The notes beneath the pieces were generated by a model that saw only the letters and a program-made list of their open reading frames with translations, ran no database searches and was not told the origin of the DNA. Positions 1 through 7,472 of a DNA stretch of 16,352 nt are shown here, piece after piece; within the stretch, counting starts at the first letter, position 1; every line of letters starts with the position of its first letter. Position numbers and translations under genes: made by a program. This stretch comes from an uncultured Bacteroidota bacterium (lineage in GTDB: Bacteria; Bacteroidota; Bacteroidia; UKL13-3). The DNA lies in NCBI GenBank assembly GCA_903888395.1, contig CAISTO010000483.1, positions 1 through 16,352 on the forward strand, given 5' to 3'.

Positions 1-468
1 AATCAAATCAAAAATTCATTAGAGTTTCCAAAATACTACAAAACTGAAAAAATAAACATTGATTTAACCTTTAAGGGCAAACCCACAAATATTGCTTATT
101 GTTCAGCTGAGAATAAAGTTGGAATAGATGAAAAACCAAAATATTTTACAAATAATTGTATTGAAAAGGAGAAAATTTACAAAATCGAAAAATTAGAATG
201 TGATACTGAATATAAATCTTTTACAGTTTTTTATAAAAAAAACAATTTTGTAATTGATAGTTTTGTTTATGATGAACCTAATACTGATATTGAATTTTTT
301 ACAAAACAAACATTTATAAAATATTTAGATAGTGAATATGAGATAAAGATTTGGTATTGGGCTATGTCAAGAGGTGGCACAATTAGATTGTACAATGATT
401 CAGGAACTGCTTATGTAGATAAAAAAGGAACTGTGATTTTTATTATTAAAGATAAACCTGAGGAATAG
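1..468 (+). CDS. 3' end of an unrecognised protein (5' end outside window)
   Basis: Frame 1 is open from the first base of the window to a TAG stop at 466-468, giving 155 residues with no start. The start codon must lie upstream of the window. I do not recognise the family. The visible part is rich in Lys, Glu, Phe and Tyr and looks like alternating beta strands, with an aromatic patch IWYWAMSRGG near residue 118. It contains three Cys, at about residues 34, 53 and 65. No membrane segment or known motif is visible in this part. The next gene is convergent on the minus strand, with 96 bases between them. That this is coding rests on the long open frame and protein-like composition. The function is unknown. 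Confidence 0.6.
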   Translation, partial: NQIKNSLEFPKYYKTEKINIDLTFKGKPTNIAYCSAENKVGIDEKPKYFTNNCIEKEKIYKIEKLECDTEYKSFTVFYKKNNFVIDSFVYDEPNTDIEFFTKQTFIKYLDSEYEIKIWYWAMSRGGTIRLYNDSGTAYVDKKGTVIFIIKDKPEE

Positions 469-483
469 TTAATACTGTTTTCT

Positions 484-502
484 GCTATTTAATATCAATA
501 GC
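484..502. terminator. possible weak hairpin between convergent genes
   Basis: GCTATT (484-489) and AATAGC (497-502) are perfect inverted repeats around a 7-base loop. They lie 16 bases after the stop of the plus-strand gene and in front of the converging minus-strand gene. There is no uninterrupted T run directly after the stem on either strand, so terminator activity is only suggested by position. Confidence 0.25.
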
Positions 503-564
503 TAAAAACTGACCAATTTTCTTTATTAAATATAACATGCTAATGGATTCTAAAGTAATATTGA

Positions 565-2445
565 TTAGTTCAATAAACTTGTTTTTTCTAGCATTAAACC
601 TTTAAAATATTCTCTAGTTTCTTCATCGACAAAATAAACGTAGCAGCTTTTCATTCCTCTTGTAAATAATGTTCTGTATGTGTTTTTAATTAGTACATCT
701 GCAATTTGAGCTGCATTTTCAGGATTAGCCCTATTCATACCTACAATTCCACTTAAAGACTTATCCGTACTTGCCCTTTCTCTAAAATTGGTTATTGCTT
801 TTCCGTTTCTAATAATAAAGTCTTTACCCACCAAAACTCCAACATGCTCTAATTCTAAACCTTGGCTAGTATGGATACAGCCAATCTCAGAAACAGAATC
901 ACTACTAATTATCCATTTCATTCCATCAGATGCTAAATTCCATTTATTATTGAAATTAAATTCTGGAAAAGTTATATCAAATTTATTCTTGTCATTTTTA
1001 CTTACCCATTCCCAACAATAACCTGCAATCATCCTAGCTTTGTTATTGGTTTTATTTAATTGGTAAATAATATCCCTCATTTCTGAAGGAGAATCTACAA
1101 TATTGAAATTATAGTCTAATTTATCTAATAATACATTTGCTGTTTCTCTGATTTGAAGCGCATTATCTAACCATGCCAAATAACCATTTGAACCATTACA
1201 TCTAAACTGAGATTTCAATTCTAGGGTTCTAACGTTAGCATTGAAATGTGAAGCCCATTTTATAATTTCATCTTTACTTCCAATATCTTTGGTAGTTACT
1301 TTTTGATTTTCATCTATAAAAAAGATGGAGAATTTTGAAGTATTAATTATCTCTTTTATTTGATTTTCTCCTAAATTTGAAAACATACCAGATTTAGCAT
1401 TTAACCTGTGTGCTTCGTCCACTATTAAGGCATCGAAGGTATTGGCTTCAGTATTGTAAAATGAACCAGATCCAGTAAAAAGAAAGTCAATATCACCACC
1501 CTTAATATTTCCAGTAAGCATTGCTTTATAAACAGCTCTGGGAGCGGAGTTTTTAGTAACGTACTTGGCAATTTTACCAATTTTATTTAACCCAACTAGT
1601 AGATTTATTGCAACTACACTTTTGCCTGTTCCAGGCCCACCCTCAATAATCAATACATTTTTTACTTTATCAGTTGATCTTTTTGCACCAGAAATTGCAG
1701 TTTCATAAACTACTTTTTGGTCATCAAGCATAATAAACTCTTCTTTTTTATCCTTTAACATCGATACAAGGCAATCTGCCAATGCTTTAGAAGGCTTTAT
1801 TTTTCCGTTTTCAATGCGGTACATTATATTAGATGTATCACCTTTTTTGACGTGTTGCTTAATAAATTCTCTTAATTTTAATTTATCAGCTTTTAGAAAT
1901 ACAGGTGCAAGTTCTAAATAATGATCATAAAAGGTGTGGTTTATTTTGCCATCTTCCTTGTAATTATGCAAATAAGCACATGGCTTTAAGTTTATACTAT
2001 CTGTATAAATAGATTCATTATAGCTACTTAAAAAGGCTGCATAAGACCAAGATTGATAGGAAGGATGACTAGTTTCTTGTAAACCACCTTTAAACCTAGT
2101 TTTTACAATTCCATCTTTATCAGTTATTTCAATTTCTGACCATCTTTTAAGTTCCACAATGACAACATTTTCTTTGTTGTGTTCATTTAGTCCAGTTATA
2201 ATAAAATCAACTCTAAATGATGATTGAGGTATCATAAACTCAATTAAAACACCTGCATCATCAGGAATTTGATCATCACTTAATACTTGGGACATAATTG
2301 GCAAAGAATCTCGCCAAGAATCTATTTCACTTTGACCAGTTGTTCGGTGTAATCTTTCTTCAAATTTTTTTAATATTACATCTTCTATTGGATAATTATT
2401 TACATCATCAATAAATTGTTTTTTAGTTGATGTATAAACTATCAT
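565..2445 (-). CDS. RecB-like nuclease / DUF2075 helicase fusion protein
   Basis: A 626-residue cytoplasmic protein in two parts. Residues about 60-140 show a PD-(D/E)xK nuclease pattern: D80, then E98-L-K100, then Q131-xxx-Y135 as in the RecB/Cas4 QxxxY motif. From about 260 on it is a superfamily 1-type P-loop NTPase of the DUF2075 family. Walker A is GGPGTGKS (269-276), Walker B LIVDEAH (340-346), a motif III-like FFIDENQ (375-381), SQFRC (about 412-416), a motif V-like HTSQG (525-529), and YRTLFTRG (590-597) with a motif VI-type Arg. It probably translocates on or remodels nucleic acid and may cut it. Its ATG overlaps the stop of the MazG-like gene by 4 nt (ATGA), so it is translationally coupled as the last gene of the operon. 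The nuclease call is motif-based. The DUF2075 call is strong. Confidence 0.85.
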   Translation of the reverse strand: MIVYTSTKKQFIDDVNNYPIEDVILKKFEERLHRTTGQSEIDSWRDSLPIMSQVLSDDQIPDDAGVLIEFMIPQSSFRVDFIITGLNEHNKENVVIVELKRWSEIEITDKDGIVKTRFKGGLQETSHPSYQSWSYAAFLSSYNESIYTDSINLKPCAYLHNYKEDGKINHTFYDHYLELAPVFLKADKLKLREFIKQHVKKGDTSNIMYRIENGKIKPSKALADCLVSMLKDKKEEFIMLDDQKVVYETAISGAKRSTDKVKNVLIIEGGPGTGKSVVAINLLVGLNKIGKIAKYVTKNSAPRAVYKAMLTGNIKGGDIDFLFTGSGSFYNTEANTFDALIVDEAHRLNAKSGMFSNLGENQIKEIINTSKFSIFFIDENQKVTTKDIGSKDEIIKWASHFNANVRTLELKSQFRCNGSNGYLAWLDNALQIRETANVLLDKLDYNFNIVDSPSEMRDIIYQLNKTNNKARMIAGYCWEWVSKNDKNKFDITFPEFNFNNKWNLASDGMKWIISSDSVSEIGCIHTSQGLELEHVGVLVGKDFIIRNGKAITNFRERASTDKSLSGIVGMNRANPENAAQIADVLIKNTYRTLFTRGMKSCYVYFVDEETREYFKGLMLEKTSLLN

Positions 2446-2771
2446 AAATCAGTATATTTTTTAGCAGTACCTTTGGCTTTGTCTACTGGGTATTTCTCCG
2501 CATTTTTTTTAATTTTATCCAATATGATTTGTTTGACATCCAAGTTGTATTTGTCTGCTAACAAAAAAGCATATGCAAACACATCCGCCAATTCTTCTTT
2601 AATTTTTTCTTGATTGGCATCTGCTGCATCTTTCCATAAAAACAGTTCAAGCAATTCACCAGCTTCAATATTCAAAGCCAATGTTAAATCTTTTGGATTA
2701 TGAAACTGCTCCCAATCTCTTTCTTTTCTAAAACTGGTAAGCGCTTTAGTTATTTCTTCAATTTCTGTCAT
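2442..2771 (-). CDS. MazG-like nucleotide pyrophosphohydrolase
   Basis: A compact all-helical protein of 109 residues, the usual length for single-domain MazG-like/RS21-C6 (dCTPase-type) NTP pyrophosphohydrolases. The metal-binding ExxE...ExxD signature is complete: E36-A-G-E39 and E60-L-A-D63. The conserved early W20 and the HNPKDL segment (24-29) are also present. The enzyme should hydrolyse a (d)NTP to the monophosphate and pyrophosphate. The exact substrate cannot be read from the sequence. It overlaps both neighbours by 4 nt (ATGA), downstream of the TPR-peptidase gene and upstream of the nuclease-helicase gene. Co-translation of the three products, and a joint role in nucleotide-linked stress or defence, is therefore likely but inferred. 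Confidence 0.88.
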   Translation of the reverse strand: MTEIEEITKALTSFRKERDWEQFHNPKDLTLALNIEAGELLELFLWKDAADANQEKIKEELADVFAYAFLLADKYNLDVKQIILDKIKKNAEKYPVDKAKGTAKKYTDL

Positions 2772-4753
2772 AATTGATTTGGTTTATGAATGCTTAAAGC
2801 TAGTTTATATTCTTCGTTAAATGGTAACTGAAGTTGTGAAAGCATTTCAGGAATAGCTAATGCCCAGCTAACATAATAATATGCCAGGATATGATAGCCT
2901 GAGAATGTTTTATTTTTTATCGCACTAATTCTATAATTATCTTCATTGGGGTTAAATCCTTGAGTTCCTAATGTGGCAATTTCTAAAGCAATATTTTTTA
3001 TTTCTTCTTTTTGTTTGTTTTCAAAGAATTGAATTGCTTCTACCATAAACATTACAACAGCCATATTGGTTCCAATATTTTGCTGTGATTTTTGGAATTG
3101 ATCCATTTCCCTTTTTTTAGCTGGGTCATTGGATTCCAAATCGTATGGATCGTTTTCTATGTTTGATAATAGATTATCAATATCAGTTCTTTTATTTCTA
3201 AATTCCTGCTCATTTACCAATTCAAAATTCTTGTCAAGTTTTAAATCTTCCGCCCAGTTTTGAATTAACTCATATTCCTCACCTGCATTTCTATCTTGCC
3301 TATATTCATTGTATTCTTCATATAATTTAGCAGCAAGATTTAGCTCTAGCTTACTGGCGTTAAACTCATTTATATGGTCAATACCAAAAATGTCTTTAAA
3401 ATGCAAAGCAGTTACTAAATTCAATACTTTAGAGGCACTTAAAATATTAACAGGTGAAATATTTATTACCTCTTTGTTTGTTACCGCCTCTTTTCCATCT
3501 TCCAATAAATTTAGTAATGAAGCGAATTGAATAGGTTTTAATTCGGGGTAAGTATTAAACAAATAATCTTCAATGAATAAATCAATTGGAGTATTAAACA
3601 TTTGCAAGTTTATTCCAGCAAAAACACCATCATAAAAACCGTTTATAGTATCGTTTTTGATACCTCTTTTTATAAGTTGTTCCCTGTGTTTTGTGAGGTC
3701 TTTATAAAATATATTTTTATTGTTAGCATTGGAAGTAAAAAGCATTTGCTCATTTACAGCTTTTGCTTGAATCGCAAAATCAAGATGCACCAACTCGTGC
3801 ATAATTAAATGGGTTAAACCACTTTTGCTTTTGTGTTTCAGCAAGTGGAAATCCCTGTTATAATTTTCAGCAAACTCAATTTTAGCAGCAGTGTTGATGG
3901 TATCATCGAGTTCAATTTGAATAGGAATTCCACCTGATTTTTCTAATTTTGATTGATACTCAACAATTAAATTATTAGCTGTGCCACTTTCTATCACTTT
4001 TTGGGATATTTTAAATGCCAAGTTAATTGCAGCATCATATATTATTTTGTCAGATTTTTTGCATGCTTTAATAGCATGAATGGCATATTCAAATGCAGCA
4101 GTACTTTGATCTGTAACAAACAATACTTGTGCTAAACCAATTGCTGAATTTGGATAATTATTATTTACTTGATAGGAATGTTCAAAATACTTTTTTGCTT
4201 CATGATAGTCACCTGACATGAGCAGTAATGAAGCATAATTGGTCAAAGCGGTATAGTCATCTGGTTTTTGAGCTAGTGCTTCATCAAAATATTTTTTGGC
4301 TGTAATGCTATCGTTAAATTGGCGGTAAAAAATATTACCCATCATAATTAAAGCAGCGGTATTGTTTGGATCCCATTTAAGAGAGTCAATGATGCAATTT
4401 AAGGCTTTATCTAAATTACCTTCATCCGATAATATTTGACCGTAAATTCGATGGTATTCTGAAACAGTAGGATTTTTAGCAATCAATGACTTTAGAATAG
4501 GAACAGCTTCAGTATAATTACCAATTTCACATAGCAAAAGTGCCTTATCAAATTCAGGCTTTTCATCAATAATATTTTTTATGTTGATGTCAATTGTTAT
4601 GGATTCACCTGTGTTTGTAACAATGGGTTGGAATACACTAATTGTATAATAATCTTTTATTTCTTGCATCAATACGTTCAAATCATTCCCAAATTCTTTT
4701 GCTTTTGGAAATAAATCAAACAGGATATCAGCTATTTTATGAGTAATTTGCAT
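2768..4753 (-). CDS. TPR protein with HExxH metallopeptidase-like motif
   Basis: A 661-residue protein and the first gene of the three-gene operon. Residues about 65-235 form several tetratricopeptide repeats, e.g. around 70-95, 100-130, 135-165, 167-198 and 201-230, with the typical A..Y..AL spacing and NP/DP/KP turns. After these comes H319-E320-L-V-H323 in LIMHELVHLDF, a zinc-binding and catalytic motif of zincin peptidases. An acidic segment IEDYLFNTYPE (from about 394) could supply a third ligand. The C-terminal half (about 400-661) is helical and unrecognised. There is no signal peptide or membrane segment, so it is probably cytoplasmic. The TPR part likely senses or recruits a partner for the peptidase part. 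Its stop overlaps the MazG-like start by 4 nt. The peptidase assignment rests on one motif plus context. Confidence 0.75.
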   Translation of the reverse strand: MQITHKIADILFDLFPKAKEFGNDLNVLMQEIKDYYTISVFQPIVTNTGESITIDINIKNIIDEKPEFDKALLLCEIGNYTEAVPILKSLIAKNPTVSEYHRIYGQILSDEGNLDKALNCIIDSLKWDPNNTAALIMMGNIFYRQFNDSITAKKYFDEALAQKPDDYTALTNYASLLLMSGDYHEAKKYFEHSYQVNNNYPNSAIGLAQVLFVTDQSTAAFEYAIHAIKACKKSDKIIYDAAINLAFKISQKVIESGTANNLIVEYQSKLEKSGGIPIQIELDDTINTAAKIEFAENYNRDFHLLKHKSKSGLTHLIMHELVHLDFAIQAKAVNEQMLFTSNANNKNIFYKDLTKHREQLIKRGIKNDTINGFYDGVFAGINLQMFNTPIDLFIEDYLFNTYPELKPIQFASLLNLLEDGKEAVTNKEVINISPVNILSASKVLNLVTALHFKDIFGIDHINEFNASKLELNLAAKLYEEYNEYRQDRNAGEEYELIQNWAEDLKLDKNFELVNEQEFRNKRTDIDNLLSNIENDPYDLESNDPAKKREMDQFQKSQQNIGTNMAVVMFMVEAIQFFENKQKEEIKNIALEIATLGTQGFNPNEDNYRISAIKNKTFSGYHILAYYYVSWALAIPEMLSQLQLPFNEEYKLALSIHKPNQL

Positions 4754-4761
4754 TTATAAAA

Positions 4762-4785
4762 GTAACCTAACTATAATTAGGTAAC
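4762..4785. promoter_or_regulatory. dyad symmetry in the leader of the TPR/MazG/helicase operon
   Basis: GTAACCTAA (4762-4770) and TTAGGTAAC (4777-4785) are inverted repeats matching at 8 of 9 positions, separated by CTATAA. The dyad lies between the candidate -7 element (4790-4797) and the ATG at 4753, about where transcription would start. That is a typical place for an operator bound by a dimeric repressor. A leader RNA hairpin is the alternative. Confidence 0.4.
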
Positions 4786-4789
4786 GTTT

Positions 4790-4797
4790 CAAATATA
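4790..4797 (-). promoter_or_regulatory. candidate Bacteroidota -7 promoter element (TATATTTG)
   Basis: Read on the minus strand this is TATATTTG, an exact match to the Bacteroidota -7 consensus TAnnTTTG. It ends 36 bases upstream of the ATG of the TPR-peptidase gene. I see no well-spaced -33 TTTG, so the assignment rests on the -7 match and position. Confidence 0.45.
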
Positions 4798-4874
4798 AAT
4801 AAATCAAACAATTTACGATGATAAATTAAGATTTAAGAAAATAAGTGATGAATAATATTTGGTCTACAAGAGAT

Positions 4875-4901
4875 TGGATAAAGTTGATTGTGATTTATCC
4901 A
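4875..4901. terminator. hairpin after the metallophosphoesterase gene
   Basis: TGGATAAA (4875-4882) and TTTATCCA (4894-4901) are perfect 8-bp inverted repeats around an 11-base loop. They lie 30 bases past the stop of the upstream minus-strand gene and before the promoter of the next operon. This fits a terminator or boundary element, although no T tract follows on the minus strand. Confidence 0.35.
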
Positions 4902-4930
4902 TTATACAAAATAAGTTTGCTTTTTATTGA

Positions 4931-5842
4931 TCAAACATAAATAATTTTAGCATTTTCTAAAATGCTTTCTTCATCATATCTATAGGCTATGAGTTTACCA
5001 CCTTTAGCCACACTGTAGTCTAAACAACAAATATTATCCTTGTAAAGTGTGGGTTCTCCCTTTAACCAATAATGTCCAAAAAACACTTTTTTATCGTTAG
5101 GTAAATAGTAATCAATGGAAACTAATGAATTTGAATCAACAGGTAATTCTGGCAGGTTTTCAAGTGGTTCTACACTGATAGATTTGTAAGTCATTTCTGA
5201 TGGATTTTCCCACCATTTGATTCTAATTTCAGTTCTCTTAGTACCATCTTTATCGGTAAAAAATAAGCCATCAGGCATCTTCATTTCTTTACCTTTTAAA
5301 GTCTGCTCAACGGCTTTGTTTAATGCTGTGCCTTGCTTTACAGACTGGTATATTAATTCATCGGTAAGCCTATCATTTACGAGTGTTTTTCTTAGATATG
5401 CTATATTATTATTGTCCCAACAAGCATGAACAGCTCTAAAGGAATTACTTTCATAATATAATGGCAAAGTCTTGAACCATTCTAAGTATTCTTCATACTC
5501 ACTTTGCTTATTTTGGAATTGTTTGAGGGTTTCGTAATGCTGAATAATATTCTTAATTAAATGTTTACGCAAATGTCCACCTTCTGTTTCTTGGAAATGA
5601 AAGCAAATGGCATTGTATTCATGGTTTCCCATTAAAGCTATTGCATTTCCCGCATCAACCATTGCCTTTACTATTTGTAACGTTTCCCTTATTTGATGAC
5701 CTCTATCAATGTAATCACCTACAAATAATACTTTTCTTTCTGGGTGAGCATAAGCTCCATTATTTATTGAATATCCTAACTTGTTTAACAAGTCTTTTAG
5801 CTTGTCAGCGTGTCCGTGTATATCACCTATAAAATCTATCAT
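4931..5842 (-). CDS. metallophosphoesterase, PrpE/ApaH-like (diadenosine tetraphosphatase type)
   Basis: A 303-residue calcineurin-like phosphoesterase with the metal-binding motifs in order: GDIHGH (6-11), GDYIDRG (42-48), GNHE (72-75), VHACW (138-142) and FGHYW (255-259). It ends with LDYSVAKGGKLIAYR (274-288), characteristic of the PrpE/ApaH-like branch. Family members hydrolyse Ap4A-type dinucleotides or phosphoproteins at a two-metal centre in the cytoplasm. The choice of substrate cannot be settled here. It is longer than PrpE (about 245 aa) because of an insert at about 85-125 and another at about 185-245. Its start is 15 bases after the stop of the 111-aa gene, so the two are probably co-transcribed. 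With the nearby MazG-like enzyme it adds a second nucleotide-cleaving candidate to the window. Confidence 0.85.
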   Translation of the reverse strand: MIDFIGDIHGHADKLKDLLNKLGYSINNGAYAHPERKVLFVGDYIDRGHQIRETLQIVKAMVDAGNAIALMGNHEYNAICFHFQETEGGHLRKHLIKNIIQHYETLKQFQNKQSEYEEYLEWFKTLPLYYESNSFRAVHACWDNNNIAYLRKTLVNDRLTDELIYQSVKQGTALNKAVEQTLKGKEMKMPDGLFFTDKDGTKRTEIRIKWWENPSEMTYKSISVEPLENLPELPVDSNSLVSIDYYLPNDKKVFFGHYWLKGEPTLYKDNICCLDYSVAKGGKLIAYRYDEESILENAKIIYV

Positions 5843-5857
5843 TTAATTCTAATTGTA

Positions 5858-6193
5858 TTAATAATTGCCAGTTTTATAATCTATATCATTTGCTAGCATA
5901 AATTCACCAAATTGTGAGTAAGCATTATTACCGCCAAATTTATTTTTTATTTCATTTAACAGCCCTTTTTTATCGCCCATGTTTACACTTAAAAGTGGGT
6001 AAAGTTTATCAACTTCAATTGGTTGTATGATGTATGCGTATTCATAACCATTAGTACCCCAAAAACTTTTAACGTTTTTACCCACGTCATAGCCATCAAA
6101 GAATAACTCCTCATTTTCATTAAAGAAAATTTGAATTAATATTTTTATGTCAGGTGTGTCACTGCTATATAAAATTACTTTTTCCATTAACAT
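5858..6193 (-). CDS. small protein resembling immunity-type hypothetical proteins
   Basis: A 111-residue protein of unknown function, starting at an ATG at 6191-6193. A second ATG two codons later (6185-6187) is equally possible. The order of segments is a short N-terminal strand region, then ELFFDGYDVGKNVKSFWG, YEYAYII, KLYPLL, LLNEIKNKFGG, and a terminal FGEFMLANDIDYK. From memory this resembles a widespread uncharacterised small family with the pattern 'GxDlGxxvxxfxGxxdYEYxxxi ... LL..l..kFg ... F..fl...gI.Y', often found as stand-alone immunity-like genes. No toxin partner is visible beside it. It is followed after 15 bases by the metallophosphoesterase and is probably in the same transcript. 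Confidence 0.6.
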   Translation of the reverse strand: MLMEKVILYSSDTPDIKILIQIFFNENEELFFDGYDVGKNVKSFWGTNGYEYAYIIQPIEVDKLYPLLSVNMGDKKGLLNEIKNKFGGNNAYSQFGEFMLANDIDYKTGNY

Positions 6194-6274
6194 ATGGTTT
6201 TAAAGCAGGTAATATAATATATTAATTTAAATAAAGAAAACTGGTTGGCATTTATTTAATTAATTTTTGCTTTA

Positions 6275-6466
6275 CTACTTTGTTTTCCTATATGGCATCA
6301 CAAAGCATTTTCCTGCGTCTGAGTAATCCCATGTCGCTCCCATTATCTCCATTAGCTCGTTCGAGTAATCCAGCCATTCTTCTGGTGTCATTCTTTCATC
6401 ATCATCATCTTCTTGCGTTTTTTCTATATGCAATAAATCTATTTTTGTTTCTTCTTGATTTTCCAT
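6275..6466 (-). CDS. small acidic hypothetical protein (63 aa)
   Basis: A 63-residue open frame with an ATG at 6464-6466. The N-terminal half is very acidic (a run of four Asp in TQEDDDDERM), followed by TPEEWLDYSNELMEIMGATW and a basic tail. I recognise no domain. The first residues (MENQEETK) and the DNA around the start are nearly identical to those of the next gene upstream (6504-6674), which supports real translation from this ATG. It lies 37 bases after that gene and 81 bases before the 111-aa gene, on the same strand. Confidence 0.5.
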   Translation of the reverse strand: MENQEETKIDLLHIEKTQEDDDDERMTPEEWLDYSNELMEIMGATWDYSDAGKCFVMPYRKTK

Positions 6467-6472
6467 GTTTTT
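6447..6472. repeat. start-region repeat, copy 1
   Basis: This 26-base segment covers the start codon and first codons of the 63-aa gene. It matches 6655-6680 at 25 of 26 positions, with one A/C difference. The two copies are in direct orientation, 208 bases apart. This suggests duplication of a translation start region and leader between two adjacent small genes. Confidence 0.7.
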
Positions 6473-6503
6473 TAGTTTTATTTTTAAAGGTGTGATTTAA
6501 TAT

Positions 6504-6674
6504 TTACGTAAAACTTTCCAAGCCTTTCAGCCTCTCATAAGTCTCTTTTATTGATTCCCCTCGTTCTGCGGCTCTTGTGAGTGTACCTCTCCAATAATTT
6601 GGGTAAGTCATTATTTCTCTTGTTTGCTCTAGGGTTAATGGCTTCTTGTTAGTTGTTTCTTCTTGCTTTTCCAT
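6504..6674 (-). CDS. small hypothetical protein (56 aa)
   Basis: I place the start at the ATG at 6672-6674 (56 residues, MEKQEETTNKK...). A 61-residue version from 6689 is possible. The shorter start is preferred because it lines up exactly with the start of the neighbouring 63-aa gene across a 25/26 matching stretch. After the shared polar N-terminus the proteins differ. This one continues LTLEQTREIMTYPNYW and RAAERGESIKETYERL, probably two helices. No known motif is visible. It begins 21 bases after the stop of the 248-aa gene, so it is likely transcribed with it. Confidence 0.5.
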   Translation of the reverse strand: MEKQEETTNKKPLTLEQTREIMTYPNYWRGTLTRAAERGESIKETYERLKGLESFT

Positions 6675-6680
6675 GTTTTT
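6655..6680. repeat. start-region repeat, copy 2
   Basis: Second copy of the 26-base start-region repeat (25/26 match to 6447-6472). It spans the preferred start codon of the 56-aa gene. Confidence 0.7.
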
Positions 6681-6695
6681 ATGTTTCATTTTTAA

Positions 6696-7442
6696 TTAAT
6701 GAAAAATTTTTCTTTTGTCGTATAAAATGTGTTTATCTTCTAAAAACTGAATTATTTTATTAAAACAATCTTCATCACCCTCATATTCCAACAATAATTC
6801 ATTTAACAAAGCCCGTTTGTTTTTATCTTTTATATCAAATTCTTGGTATAATTTTATCAAATAGGGTTCCTCAATAGTTAAAAAAAATTCATCTTCATAA
6901 TCATTAGCCAATTTCCAATAATCAATGATTAAATTTTCTTTTTCGAAATAGGCACGGCTATTAATGTAAATTGGCATTTCAGCATATTCAAATAAAATCA
7001 CATCATCTGGATCTTGAACTTTCAATGCTGGTATTTTTTCAACCACTACTGGTTCAACTAAAACAATGCTATTTAGATTTTTTCTAATTTCATGACTGAA
7101 TGAATCTCTTATTACTTCTTTAACCAAGAGCATTTCTGAGGAAAGAAAAAAACTCAATAAATAACTACCAGATTGAATTGAATATTCATTACTTAATTTT
7201 TTTTTACATTGAAAGGAAAGGTATTTTTTAAAAAAGCAAAGTTGATCTTTTACTTCAATAGAAAGGGTTGTAACAGATGGTACAACTGGTTTATGAGGAA
7301 CATAGGAAGTAGTTTTAATATCAATGGTTAATCCTCTCCAAATAATTTTTTGAGAAAAGGATGGTGCAGAATTACACCAATTGACAAGCATTTGTAGGGG
7401 ATCATTGTTTACAGTAAATTTTGTTTTAAAATAGTTTTTCAT
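6696..7442 (-). CDS. hypothetical protein (248 aa)
   Basis: I do not recognise this 248-residue protein. It has no signal peptide. The hydrophobic stretch SYLLSFFLSSEMLLVKEVI (about 93-111) is short and more likely a buried helix than a membrane span. Residues about 125-190 look like mixed strands (SIVLVEPVVVEKI, VILFEYAEMPIYI). The last 50 residues are acidic and helical (NKRALLNELLLEYEGDEDCF and onward). The ATG at 7440-7442 is the first in frame. A 279-base non-genic leader lies upstream and two small genes follow on the same strand at short spacing, so it probably heads a transcript. Confidence 0.55.
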   Translation of the reverse strand: MKNYFKTKFTVNNDPLQMLVNWCNSAPSFSQKIIWRGLTIDIKTTSYVPHKPVVPSVTTLSIEVKDQLCFFKKYLSFQCKKKLSNEYSIQSGSYLLSFFLSSEMLLVKEVIRDSFSHEIRKNLNSIVLVEPVVVEKIPALKVQDPDDVILFEYAEMPIYINSRAYFEKENLIIDYWKLANDYEDEFFLTIEEPYLIKLYQEFDIKDKNKRALLNELLLEYEGDEDCFNKIIQFLEDKHILYDKRKIFH

Positions 7443-7472
7443 GTTGTTTAATTGTTTTAAAAGGTGAATAAT

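Noticed and set aside
788..1021. Plus-strand 77-codon open frame
   Set aside because: Lies entirely antisense to the DUF2075 helicase region that carries conserved motifs. Its product has no recognisable features.
3309..3808. Two plus-strand open frames (3309-3530 and 3602-3808)
   Set aside because: Both are antisense to the TPR-peptidase gene and read as by-products of its codon use.
5217..5832. Plus-strand open frames opposite the phosphoesterase
   Set aside because: Antisense to a gene with all metallophosphoesterase motifs. No independent coding evidence.
6280..6495. Plus-strand 71-codon frame with a His run (HHHH) and hydrophobic stretches
   Set aside because: The His run is the reverse complement of the Asp run of the 63-aa minus-strand gene, whose start is supported by the repeated start region.
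6275..6674. Toxin-antitoxin pair formed by the 56-aa and 63-aa genes
   Set aside because: The size and pairing are suggestive, but neither protein shows a toxin or DNA-binding antitoxin motif and the shared part is only the start region.
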